Source: Halothiobacillus neapolitanus
GTDB lineage: Bacteria; Pseudomonadota; Gammaproteobacteria; Halothiobacillales; Halothiobacillaceae
DNA length: 6,475 nt
NCBI GenBank assembly: GCA_020722165.1
Contig: DYLI01000091.1
Location: 1-6,475, forward strand
Direction: 5' to 3'
Shown here: piece by piece, positions 1-5,756 of the stretch
How the letters are laid out: each line of letters starts with the position of its first letter
Position numbering within the stretch: position 1 is the stretch's first letter
Position numbers and translations under genes: made by a program
Notes under the pieces: generated by a model
Told to the model about the DNA's origin: nothing
Databases searched by the model: none
What the model saw: the letters and a program-made list of their open reading frames with translations, nothing else

Positions 1-1
1 C

Positions 2-52
2 TTGACCAAGACCAAGGCGAATGGCGAGTTTTGGGATGCTATGAAACGCTGA
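2..52 (+). CDS. C-terminal end of an unidentified upstream gene (partial)
   Basis: A + strand gene probably enters from the left edge, because an intrinsic terminator follows at 72-98. Two frames stay open to a stop. One ends at TGA 50-52 with the tail LTKTKANGEFWDAMKR; the other ends at TGA 61-63 with the tail LDQDQGEWRVLGCYETLMLA. I prefer the first because more of its codons end in G or C, as in most genes of this window, but about 16 codons cannot settle it. I recognise neither tail and assign no function. It could belong to the same defence island as the next two genes. Confidence 0.25.
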   Translation: MTKTKANGEFWDAMKR

Positions 53-71
53 TGCTCGCTTGAAAGTAGAG

Positions 72-98
72 AAAGGGGCGTGTATCGCTCCTTTTTTT
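72..98 (+). terminator. Rho-independent terminator of the upstream gene
   Basis: AAAGGGGCG (72-80) pairs over 9 bp with CGCTCCTTT (86-94), including one G-U wobble, around the 5-nt loop TGTAT. Seven consecutive T residues (92-98) follow directly. This is a textbook intrinsic terminator on the + strand. It closes the gene ending at 52 or 63 and separates it from the restriction-modification unit, which must therefore have its own promoter or depend on read-through. Confidence 0.75.
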
Positions 99-121
99 GT
101 TTCCAACGTCATACTTTATTT

Positions 122-125
122 AGGG
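122..125 (+). promoter_or_regulatory. Possible ribosome binding site deciding the endonuclease start
   Basis: AGGG at 122-125 lies 7 nt before TTG 133. It is only 1 nt from TTG 127 and 16 nt from ATG 142, so spacing favours the TTG at 133. The match is only four bases, so ATG 142 remains possible if the message is weakly or unconventionally translated. Confidence 0.35.
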
Positions 126-132
126 TTTGATC

Positions 133-1164
133 TTGAAATACATGCGGACAATAACTGAGCTTGAACAACACGCCGTCAAATGGTGGCCGAAAGAACTGGA
201 AGAAACGGTCGCTGCCGCCAGCGTGATTCCGGCATTGCTCGCTTCTCAAGAGCAGTTCATTTGCATATTGAAGTTGTCCGGCGCAAAGCCGGAACAGGTG
301 TTTGATGTGCTTGCCGCATCAGGCATGTCCGCTAATTTATTTCTGAAGCATCTGGCAGTGCTGGCGGATTACGGCGGCGAGTTAATCAAACGCATAGGCC
401 GCGAATTCTCGACGACATTCAAGGCAGATTCCCACTCCAAGAAACCCGTCATGCACTATGTTTTCAAAGGCGAACAGCACGTTTACACGTTTCTGGCTTT
501 GCCAGTTAAAGGTTTGGGCAATCCCAAGCTAAAACTGGATGGCGTTGCCATTGCAAAACCCCAAGCTATGTCGCCCCTTGTTCGCGATATGGTCATGATT
601 TTGATGCATGGCGCAACCTCCGATGTCGCGCATCTTGCCGCGTTGGAAAAGTGCGAGATTGGGACTTTGTTGGGTGATGAAATTGCCATTGATCGTTACG
701 TCAAAGAGAAATATCTGCACGTCAGCCGTATCACAACCGGCGCTTCGGCCAATCACCTCGGTCAGATAGCCCAAACTTGGGTGCTGGACACGCTACGTAA
801 ACGCCTGCCAGGCCACGTTGCCATTCATCGAAATGGCACGATCAAGCTGAAAGGGCATAACCAGCCCGGAGGAATGCCTTTCGATGTGGTGTTTGAGTAC
901 GGGCAAAAAAAGGTAGGGCTGGAAGTCAGCTTTCAGGTCACGACCAATAGCGTCATTGAGCGTAAGGCCGGGCTGGCAAAAGATCGCCAGAAACTCATGC
1001 ATAAGCATGGCCATCACATCGCCTATGTCGTAGATGGCGCGGGAAATTTCCAGCGTTCATCCGCTGTGGGCACTTTGTGCAAATTCAGCGACTGCACCGT
1101 GGCTTACTCCGAAAGCGAAATGGCTGTGTTGGCGCAATTTATCCTTGAGAAGCTCAATGCTTAA
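133..1164 (+). CDS. Type II restriction endonuclease, PD-(D/E)XK-like
   Basis: This is probably the cleaving partner of the cytosine methyltransferase that follows. From TTG 133 it is 343 aa; ATG 142 would give 340 aa. The N-terminal half (about 1-150) is largely helical with no motif I can name. A segment TTGASANHLGQIAQTW (about 201-216) leads into the likely catalytic core: FDVVF with D251, then GLEVSFQ with E264, S266 and Q268, then TTNSVIERK ending at K278. An Asp, a hydrophobic strand and E-x-x in that order match the PD-(D/E)XK layout, but the usual Lys two residues after Glu is Ser here. The size and pairing resemble BanI/HgiCI-type (GGYRCC) systems; that is from memory and is not evidence of specificity. 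The stop overlaps the methyltransferase start by 8 nt, implying translational coupling. A TTG start with a weak Shine-Dalgarno may keep endonuclease levels low. Codons are more A/T-rich than in the - strand operon, hinting at horizontal transfer. Confidence 0.82.
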   Translation: MKYMRTITELEQHAVKWWPKELEETVAAASVIPALLASQEQFICILKLSGAKPEQVFDVLAASGMSANLFLKHLAVLADYGGELIKRIGREFSTTFKADSHSKKPVMHYVFKGEQHVYTFLALPVKGLGNPKLKLDGVAIAKPQAMSPLVRDMVMILMHGATSDVAHLAALEKCEIGTLLGDEIAIDRYVKEKYLHVSRITTGASANHLGQIAQTWVLDTLRKRLPGHVAIHRNGTIKLKGHNQPGGMPFDVVFEYGQKKVGLEVSFQVTTNSVIERKAGLAKDRQKLMHKHGHHIAYVVDGAGNFQRSSAVGTLCKFSDCTVAYSESEMAVLAQFILEKLNA

Positions 1165-2467
1165 GTTTATTGATCTCTTTGCAGGAATCGGCGGCATTCG
1201 CCTGGGCTTTGAGCAAGCCATGCGGGCGCATGGTATTGCAACGGAATGTGTACTGTCGTCAGAGATCGACAAATATGCCCAGCAAACCTACGCATTGAAT
1301 TTCGGTGAACCGCCTTCGGGGGATTTATACGGCATCGAGAGCATCCCGGATTTTGATTTTCTGCTCGCGGGCTTTCCTTGCCAGCCCTTCTCTTATGCGG
1401 GAAAACAAAAAGGCTTCGTTGATACGCGCGGCACGCTTTTTTTTGAGATTGAGCGGATTCTCAAAACACATCGACCTAAAGGGTTTATGCTAGAGAATGT
1501 TCGCGGTCTGACAACCCATGATCAAGGGCGTACCTTTTCGACCATCCTAGAAAAGCTGGAGGCGCTGGACTACGGTGTTTCTTATTTGATTTTGAATAGC
1601 TCTAATTTCGGTGTGCCGCAAAATCGGGTTCGGGTCTATATTCTTGGGTGGGACAAATCGCGCCCTAAGCTATCGTTGCAGTCTGACCTGGGCGCGGCTG
1701 ATTCACACCAATACAAAACCATCTTTCAGCAAAATAGTTTATTTGACTCGCCCATGCGCCGCGTTGTGGCTGACATTCTGGAAGATGCCCCCGATCCGCG
1801 TTACAACTGTTCCCCTGATTTTGTCCGGCGTTTGTTGAAGCAGGTAGGGGGGGATGCAAGCCGCCTGCATGGTGTGCGACTTATCGATCACCGCAATGGA
1901 AACTCAATCCATTCATGGGAATTGGGTATTAAAGGTGAATGTGCGCCACTCGAAATTGACTTCATGAATGCCCTGATCGAGAACCGCCGCAAAAAAGTAT
2001 TTGGCACACATCAGGATGGAAAGAAGCTCAACATCGAAGAAATCAAAACTTTTTTCGATCATCCGCAACTCGAAGAAATCATGCGGGCACTGCAAAACAA
2101 AGGCTATCTGAAAGACCATGCGGGGCGCTTCAATCCGGTGTCGGGAAATATGTCGTTCGAAGTGTTTAAATTTCTTGACCCTCAAAGTATTTCGATCACG
2201 CTTGTGACAAGCGACGCGCACAAACTTGGTGTGGTACATAACGGACGTGTGCGCCGAATAACGCCAAGAGAATGCGCCCGTTTGCAAGGCTTCCCAGATA
2301 GCTTTGTGTGTCACTCATCAGATACTCATGCTTATCGGCAGTTTGGAAATTCGGTATCGGTTCCTGTTGTTAGTGCGGTATTGACTGATATGTTTAGTTA
2401 TGTTCCAGATAACTTATTAAGGCCGTCATCAAATGACGGGCAGGCTACGGCTCGCGTGATCGCGTAG
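1157..2467 (+). CDS. DNA (cytosine-5-)-methyltransferase of a type II restriction-modification system
   Basis: This 436-aa enzyme methylates cytosine C5 from S-adenosylmethionine and protects host DNA from the preceding endonuclease. All signature motifs are present in canonical order: motif I DLFAGIGG (6-13, SAM binding); motif IV GFPCQPFS (72-79) with catalytic C75; motif VI ENV (113-115); motif VIII QNRVR (155-159); motif IX RRITPRECARLQGFP (366-380); motif X QFGNSVSVPV (395-404). The target-recognition region between VIII and IX is long, about 205 residues. ATG 1157 is chosen because motif I follows at once and GAGAAG (1147-1152) lies just upstream. The frame stays open back to 1034, but that extension lies inside the endonuclease gene. 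The ATG precedes the endonuclease stop, so the two genes overlap by 8 nt. The last ~17 residues after motif X are low in family character and their DNA contains a palindrome. The target sequence cannot be read from the protein; a GGYRCC-like site is only a guess. Confidence 0.97.
   Translation: MLKFIDLFAGIGGIRLGFEQAMRAHGIATECVLSSEIDKYAQQTYALNFGEPPSGDLYGIESIPDFDFLLAGFPCQPFSYAGKQKGFVDTRGTLFFEIERILKTHRPKGFMLENVRGLTTHDQGRTFSTILEKLEALDYGVSYLILNSSNFGVPQNRVRVYILGWDKSRPKLSLQSDLGAADSHQYKTIFQQNSLFDSPMRRVVADILEDAPDPRYNCSPDFVRRLLKQVGGDASRLHGVRLIDHRNGNSIHSWELGIKGECAPLEIDFMNALIENRRKKVFGTHQDGKKLNIEEIKTFFDHPQLEEIMRALQNKGYLKDHAGRFNPVSGNMSFEVFKFLDPQSISITLVTSDAHKLGVVHNGRVRRITPRECARLQGFPDSFVCHSSDTHAYRQFGNSVSVPVVSAVLTDMFSYVPDNLLRPSSNDGQATARVIA
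2423..2439. repeat. Perfect short inverted repeat in the 3' end of the methyltransferase gene
   Basis: CCGTCAT (2423-2429) and ATGACGG (2433-2439) are perfect inverted copies around a CAA loop. The hairpin lies inside the last coding segment, about 30 nt before the stop and just ahead of the REP-like element at 2472. There is no T-tract, so it is not a standard intrinsic terminator, but it could stabilise the 3' end of the mRNA. A chance palindrome of this size is also possible. Confidence 0.4.
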
Positions 2468-2471
2468 TGTT

Positions 2472-2551
2472 GTAGCCCGGATGCTAATCCGGGGCAGGTG
2501 GTGCATCGGGTGCGGCTATTCCCGGATTACGCTGCGCTTTATCCGGGCTAC
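2472..2551. repeat. REP/BIME-like palindromic element (GTAGCCCGGAT family) between convergent genes
   Basis: The 80-bp element is bounded by perfect 11-bp terminal inverted repeats, GTAGCCCGGAT (2472-2482) and ATCCGGGCTAC (2541-2551). Inside are two further hairpins: CCGGAT-GCTA-ATCCGG (2477-2492), and CCCGGAT (2521-2527) pairing with ATCCGGG (2541-2547) across a short GC-rich centre. This double-hairpin form is typical of extragenic repeats dispersed through many proteobacterial genomes, some of which are mobilised by REP-associated Y1 transposases. It starts 4 nt after the methyltransferase stop and ends 18 nt before the murU stop, so it may also stop transcription from both sides. No transposase or clear target duplication is visible here. 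Confidence 0.8.
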
Positions 2552-2569
2552 GTGCCTGTTGAGTCCAGC

Positions 2570-3292
2570 TTACAGTGCGCTTGGGTGGTTCAGTGCCGTC
2601 AAGCGTTCCGGCGTGCCGATGTCGTGCCATTCGCCTGGGTAGTGTTCGCCGCTGATTTGGCCAAGATCGGCGGCTTGGCGTAGCAGCGGGGCGAGGGCGT
2701 GTTTGCCTGGGGGGATGTTGTGGAAAAAGTGCGGGTGGAAGCGGGCAATGCCTGTGTAGGTCAGAATGGTCGAGCCAAGGTGCTCGTGCTGATGTTCGTT
2801 CGAGTGGTTGAGCGGGTTGCGCACCAGGCCGTATTCGAGACGGAAATCGCCCTTGGGGTGTTGCGGCGGGTTGTTGACCATGACGAGGTGGGCAGGTGCG
2901 CGGCTGGTGCAGATGAGGCGTTCGATTGGGTAGTCGGTGTAGATGTCGGCGTTCATGATGATGAAGGGCGCATCTCCAAGTAGGGGCAGGGCGCGGCGGA
3001 TGCCGCCTGCGGTTTCAAGTCCCGTTTCGCCTTCGTGGGAATAGCGGATTGTTGCGCCGAGTTGCTTGCCGTCGCCGAGGGCGCTGTGAATGTGGTGGGC
3101 AAGGTAGGCGGTGTTGATGATGATGTCGCTAATGCCTGCGGCGACGAGACGTTGGATATGGTGTTCGATCAGCGGCACGCCATGCACGCAGAGCAGCGGT
3201 TTGGGGGTGGTGAGGGTGAGTGGCTGCATACGGCGGCCTTCACCGGCGGCGAGGATCATGGCTTTGGTGGGGGCTTTCATACGGGTTTTCAT
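2570..3292 (-). CDS. murU: N-acetylmuramate-alpha-1-phosphate uridylyltransferase (MurU)
   Basis: This cytoplasmic nucleotidyltransferase makes UDP-MurNAc from UTP and the MurNAc-1-phosphate produced by AmgK, completing the cell-wall recycling route that bypasses MurA/MurB. It is 240 aa from ATG 3292. Visible motifs are LAAGEGRRMQPLT (14-26, nucleotide-binding loop), TPKP (29-32), ETAGG (93-97), the metal-site stretch MNADI (113-117) and WHDIGTPERL (222-231) near the C-terminus. The start forms a 4-nt ATGA overlap with the amgK stop, which supports translational coupling. In-frame ATGs at 3304, 3280 and 3259 are alternatives, and 3280 is closest to the usual family N-terminus. No start has a good Shine-Dalgarno. 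Motifs alone would also fit a hexose- or heptose-1-phosphate nucleotidyltransferase of the same superfamily; the pairing with amgK decides for MurU. The gene is convergent with the methyltransferase gene. Confidence 0.9.
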   Translation of the reverse strand: MKTRMKAPTKAMILAAGEGRRMQPLTLTTPKPLLCVHGVPLIEHHIQRLVAAGISDIIINTAYLAHHIHSALGDGKQLGATIRYSHEGETGLETAGGIRRALPLLGDAPFIIMNADIYTDYPIERLICTSRAPAHLVMVNNPPQHPKGDFRLEYGLVRNPLNHSNEHQHEHLGSTILTYTGIARFHPHFFHNIPPGKHALAPLLRQAADLGQISGEHYPGEWHDIGTPERLTALNHPSAL

Positions 3293-4344
3293 GGGCGGGC
3301 GCATCCGTGGTGATTGAGCCAGTCGATGAATTCGGCAAACTCCGGGTAGGGTGCAAGCGAGCGGTGCAGGTTGCGCAGGGTCAGAGGCAGGTCGGTGAGG
3401 TAGCCGCTTTTGCCGTCGCGGTGGTGCAGGCGGGCGAAGATGCCGAGGACTTTGAGGTGGCGTTGCGCACTCATCCAGTCGAAGTCGGTCTTGAACTGAT
3501 CCCATTCGGGGATGTTGGGCTGGCTTTGTTGCAGCGCGTGGTGGTGCTGGCGCAACCATGCTTCGACTACGTTCTCCGGCCATTCGATGTAGCTGTCGCG
3601 CAGGAGCGAGGCGATGTCGTAGGTGATGGGGCCGTGGACGGCATCCTGAAAGTCGATAATGCCGGGCGAGTTGTCTGGCGTGAGCATGAGGTTGCGGCTG
3701 TGGTAGTCGCGGTGTACAAAGCCTTGCGGCTGGGCGAGGGCGCGTGCGGCAAGTTGGGCGTAGGTGGCGTTGAGTAATGCCATGTCGTCGTTGCTTGGCT
3801 CAAGGTCGAGGTGTTGGCGCAAGTACCATGTCTCGAAAAGCTGCATTTCGCTCGTGAGTTTGGCGTGGTCATACGCGGGTAGGTCATTGCTTGGGCAGGT
3901 TTGCAGGTGGTGCAGGGCGTTCAGGGCTTGGCGGTAAAGCGCATCGGCGCATTGAGCGTTGGTTTCATGCCGTGCCTCTGCCCCCTCTCCCGCGGGGGGC
4001 GAGGGGGTTAAATCCTTTTGTAGTTCGGTTAGATAAGGCGTGCTGCCCATGTCTTCGAGCAGCATCAAACCGTGTTCAATGCTGTAGGCGTAAATATGCG
4101 GGACGTGGACACCGCAAGCGGCAAGGTGCTGGTCAATGCGCAGGAAGGGGCGGATATCCTCGTGCGCGGGCGGTGCATCCATGACGATGCGGGTGACGGA
4201 CGTGCCTTGTTCGAGCACCTTGACGCGGAAATAGCGGCGAAAGCTGGCATCGGCCGAGGCCGGTTCGCAGGTTTCGATGTTTAAGTTAAGCGTGTTTTCG
4301 AGCCAGTCGAGGATAAGTGCAAGGCGCGGGTCGTGATGTTGCAT
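3289..4344 (-). CDS. amgK: N-acetylmuramate/N-acetylglucosamine anomeric kinase (AmgK)
   Basis: This is an aminoglycoside-phosphotransferase-fold kinase that phosphorylates MurNAc and GlcNAc at the anomeric carbon with ATP, feeding MurU. It is 351 aa. Visible features are ASADASFRRYFRV (29-41, N-lobe), the hinge-like LLEDMGS (95-101), the catalytic loop HRDYHSRN (211-218) with D213 as likely base, and the metal-binding IDFQDA (230-235) followed by GPITYDIASLLRD. The start ATG 4344 lies 10 nt after the stop of the DUF4010 gene. A longer frame to 4401 runs into that gene and is rejected. The Shine-Dalgarno is weak. An unusual stretch, TPSPPAGEGAEA (about 113-124), is encoded by a GC-rich palindrome (3981-4007) and looks like a repeat inserted in frame between the hinge region and the C-lobe. 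The catalytic residues are intact, so the protein is probably functional. Confidence 0.93.
   Translation of the reverse strand: MQHHDPRLALILDWLENTLNLNIETCEPASADASFRRYFRVKVLEQGTSVTRIVMDAPPAHEDIRPFLRIDQHLAACGVHVPHIYAYSIEHGLMLLEDMGSTPYLTELQKDLTPSPPAGEGAEARHETNAQCADALYRQALNALHHLQTCPSNDLPAYDHAKLTSEMQLFETWYLRQHLDLEPSNDDMALLNATYAQLAARALAQPQGFVHRDYHSRNLMLTPDNSPGIIDFQDAVHGPITYDIASLLRDSYIEWPENVVEAWLRQHHHALQQSQPNIPEWDQFKTDFDWMSAQRHLKVLGIFARLHHRDGKSGYLTDLPLTLRNLHRSLAPYPEFAEFIDWLNHHGCARP
3981..4007. repeat. GC-rich palindromic repeat lying in frame inside amgK
   Basis: CCCCCTC (3981-3987) and GAGGGGG (4001-4007) are perfect inverted copies around a centre containing the self-complementary CCCGCGGG (3989-3996). 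Read on the - strand it encodes part of a TPSPPAGEGAEA peptide. CCCTCTCCC...GAGGGG palindromes of this kind are familiar as dispersed intergenic repeats in proteobacteria, so I infer that one has been absorbed into the coding sequence without a frameshift. That it is an insertion rather than ancestral sequence is an inference. Confidence 0.6.
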
Positions 4345-4354
4345 GGTGGGTTCT

Positions 4355-5641
4355 TTAGAAGAAAAGGCTAATGGAGGCGAGCAGCATGGCGGCAAGGACA
4401 ATCATCCCCACACGCAGACCAAGGTCGCGCCCGCCGATGAAATAGGCCAGTACGAGTTTGACCCCGGTGTTGGTAAAGGCGGCAATCAGGATGCTGTTGC
4501 GGGCGGTGTCAGCGGAAAGGGTATCCAAGCTCATGCGTGCAGTGGCGAGGGTGATGGCATCCACATCGGCCAAACCGCTAGTAAGCGCGAGTAGGTAGAG
4601 GCCGGTGTCTCCAAACCATTCGCGTGCGCCTATCGATAGCACCAGGATTGCACTGAGCAGTAGGCCGAATTTCAAGGCGCTGCCGAGTTCGAACGGGTTG
4701 CTGAGCGTGGTGACTTCACCCGACATGTTGCCTGGCGTGCGCTGCGCGCTTTGTCGCCATAGCCAGAATGCGCCACCAAGCGTAACGAGGCACATGCTGA
4801 TTAGCGGGGGGAGCAGGCTGGGCAGGAGAGCAGGGTTAACGATGCCAGCTTCGATGAGGACGCGCACGAACATGATGCTGGACGCGGCAAGTATGCCAGC
4901 GGCCAACAATGCCGGGGTAAAACGCAGTGCGCGGGCATGTTGGGCAAGAGTCATCGTAGTGACGGTGGATGACACCAGCCCGCCGAGCAAGCTGCTTAAT
5001 ATAATGCCTTGGCGTTCGCCGGTGAGTTTGATGGCAATGTAGCCGCTAAATGACAGCGCGGAGACGAGCACGACCATCCACCATGCGAGGTAGGGGTTGA
5101 AGGCTTGCCACGGGCCGTAGCCCTGGTTGGGTAACAGCGGCAGTAGAACCACGGAAATCAATAAAAACTTGAGGGTAGCGTTAAGTTCGGCGGCAGAAAT
5201 GCGGTTGAGCCAAGCGTGCAGCACGGGTTTGAGGCCGAGCAAAATCGTGGCAATAACGGCGCTGATGGCGGCAGCAGGTGCGTAGTCTGGCGGATTGCCG
5301 AAGGTGGCGGCTATGCCGAGGATGAAGCTGAGCAGCAAGGCAATTTCGGTGGTCATGCCGCGATCAGGCGGGCGAGTGCCATTGTCGTGGGTGTCCAGCC
5401 AATAGCCGACGATGACCAGTCCCGTGAAACCGAGTAGCGCCAAGCCCGCGAAAACCGCACCCATTTGAGTGGCGAGCAGTCCAATCACGCCACCACTGAG
5501 CGCGGCTAACCCAAAGGTGCGAATGCCGGCCACGCGCGCACCTTCAGCGTCGGCGCGCGCGTGCCAACCGCGTTCAAGTCCGATAAGCAGACCGATGGCG
5601 AGCGCGAGGCCGAGATAGTGTAGTGAGGATAAATTTCCCAT
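4355..5641 (-). CDS. MgtC/SapB-type and DUF4010 integral membrane protein
   Basis: This is a 428-aa polytopic inner-membrane protein of unknown function. The N-terminal part resembles MgtC/SapB: GLALAIGLLIGLERGW (11-26) with the GxxIGxER pattern, then RVAGIRTFGLAALSGG. The rest matches the DUF4010 arrangement, with SFSGYIAIKLTGERQG, the glycine/serine-rich SSLLGGLVSSTVTTMT, and near the C-terminus LTSGLADVDAITLATARMS. I count roughly eleven to twelve hydrophobic segments and no cleavable signal peptide. ATG 5641 is chosen because it leads directly into the first membrane helix; ATG 5680 adds 13 residues of poor character. Neither has a recognisable Shine-Dalgarno, while a TTTAAT hexamer (5653-5648) sits at -10 spacing from the ATG. 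The gene lies 10 nt upstream of amgK on the same strand, so co-transcription is likely. A transport or ion-related role is plausible for the family but not shown here. Confidence 0.9.
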   Translation of the reverse strand: MGNLSSLHYLGLALAIGLLIGLERGWHARADAEGARVAGIRTFGLAALSGGVIGLLATQMGAVFAGLALLGFTGLVIVGYWLDTHDNGTRPPDRGMTTEIALLLSFILGIAATFGNPPDYAPAAAISAVIATILLGLKPVLHAWLNRISAAELNATLKFLLISVVLLPLLPNQGYGPWQAFNPYLAWWMVVLVSALSFSGYIAIKLTGERQGIILSSLLGGLVSSTVTTMTLAQHARALRFTPALLAAGILAASSIMFVRVLIEAGIVNPALLPSLLPPLISMCLVTLGGAFWLWRQSAQRTPGNMSGEVTTLSNPFELGSALKFGLLLSAILVLSIGAREWFGDTGLYLLALTSGLADVDAITLATARMSLDTLSADTARNSILIAAFTNTGVKLVLAYFIGGRDLGLRVGMIVLAAMLLASISLFF

Positions 5642-5688
5642 GTGAGCATTAAACCCCAAGCCAGCGGGGGTTGCACGCATACCATGTT

Positions 5689-5717
5689 TTGACTGGTCTA
5701 TGTATGATGCGTCTATT
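5689..5717 (+). promoter_or_regulatory. Candidate sigma-70 promoter for the persulfide dioxygenase gene
   Basis: TTGACT (5689-5694) matches five of six -35 consensus bases. Seventeen bases later TCTATT (5712-5717) matches four of six -10 bases. Transcription would begin near 5724, leaving a leader of about 33 nt before ATG 5757. TATTAA (5714-5719) is an alternative -10 with 19-bp spacing. The site lies in the 115-bp region shared with the divergent DUF4010 operon. I see no clear operator palindrome. Confidence 0.38.
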
Positions 5718-5743
5718 AATCTGTTCTATCGATCACGCGGTGC

Positions 5744-5750
5744 GGAGGGG
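5744..5750 (+). promoter_or_regulatory. Strong Shine-Dalgarno fixing the dioxygenase start
   Basis: GGAGGGG at 5744-5750 contains the core GGAGG (5744-5748), 8 nt before ATG 5757. It selects that ATG over the in-frame ATG at 5700, which lies between the predicted -35 and -10 elements. It is the best ribosome binding site in the window. Confidence 0.7.
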
Positions 5751-5756
5751 CTTGAG

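Noticed and set aside
97..132. Promoter for the endonuclease gene (TTGTTT and TACTTT hexamers)
   Set aside because: The spacing is about 9 bp and no acceptable -35/-10 pair with 16-18 bp spacing was found, so I do not annotate one.
1034..1156. 41-codon N-terminal extension of the methyltransferase frame
   Set aside because: It lies wholly inside the endonuclease gene in another frame, has no family character, and motif I begins right after ATG 1157.
1913..2314. 133-aa - strand open frame inside the methyltransferase gene
   Set aside because: It is antisense to conserved methyltransferase sequence including motif IX, with no motif of its own.
3293..3583. Long N-terminal extension of the murU frame
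   Set aside because: It overlaps the 3' end of amgK, is Pro/Arg-rich without domain character, and precedes the canonical nucleotidyltransferase N-terminus; the ATGA-coupled start at 3292 fits better.
2699..3777. Several + strand open frames of 68-185 aa opposite murU and amgK
   Set aside because: They are antisense to two well-supported genes, have Val/Gly-rich composition typical of a GC-rich complementary strand, and show no recognisable domain.
5700..5756. Upstream ATG 5700 for the persulfide dioxygenase
   Set aside because: It has no Shine-Dalgarno, falls between the predicted promoter elements, and ATG 5757 has a strong GGAGG at 8-nt spacing and gives the usual family N-terminus.
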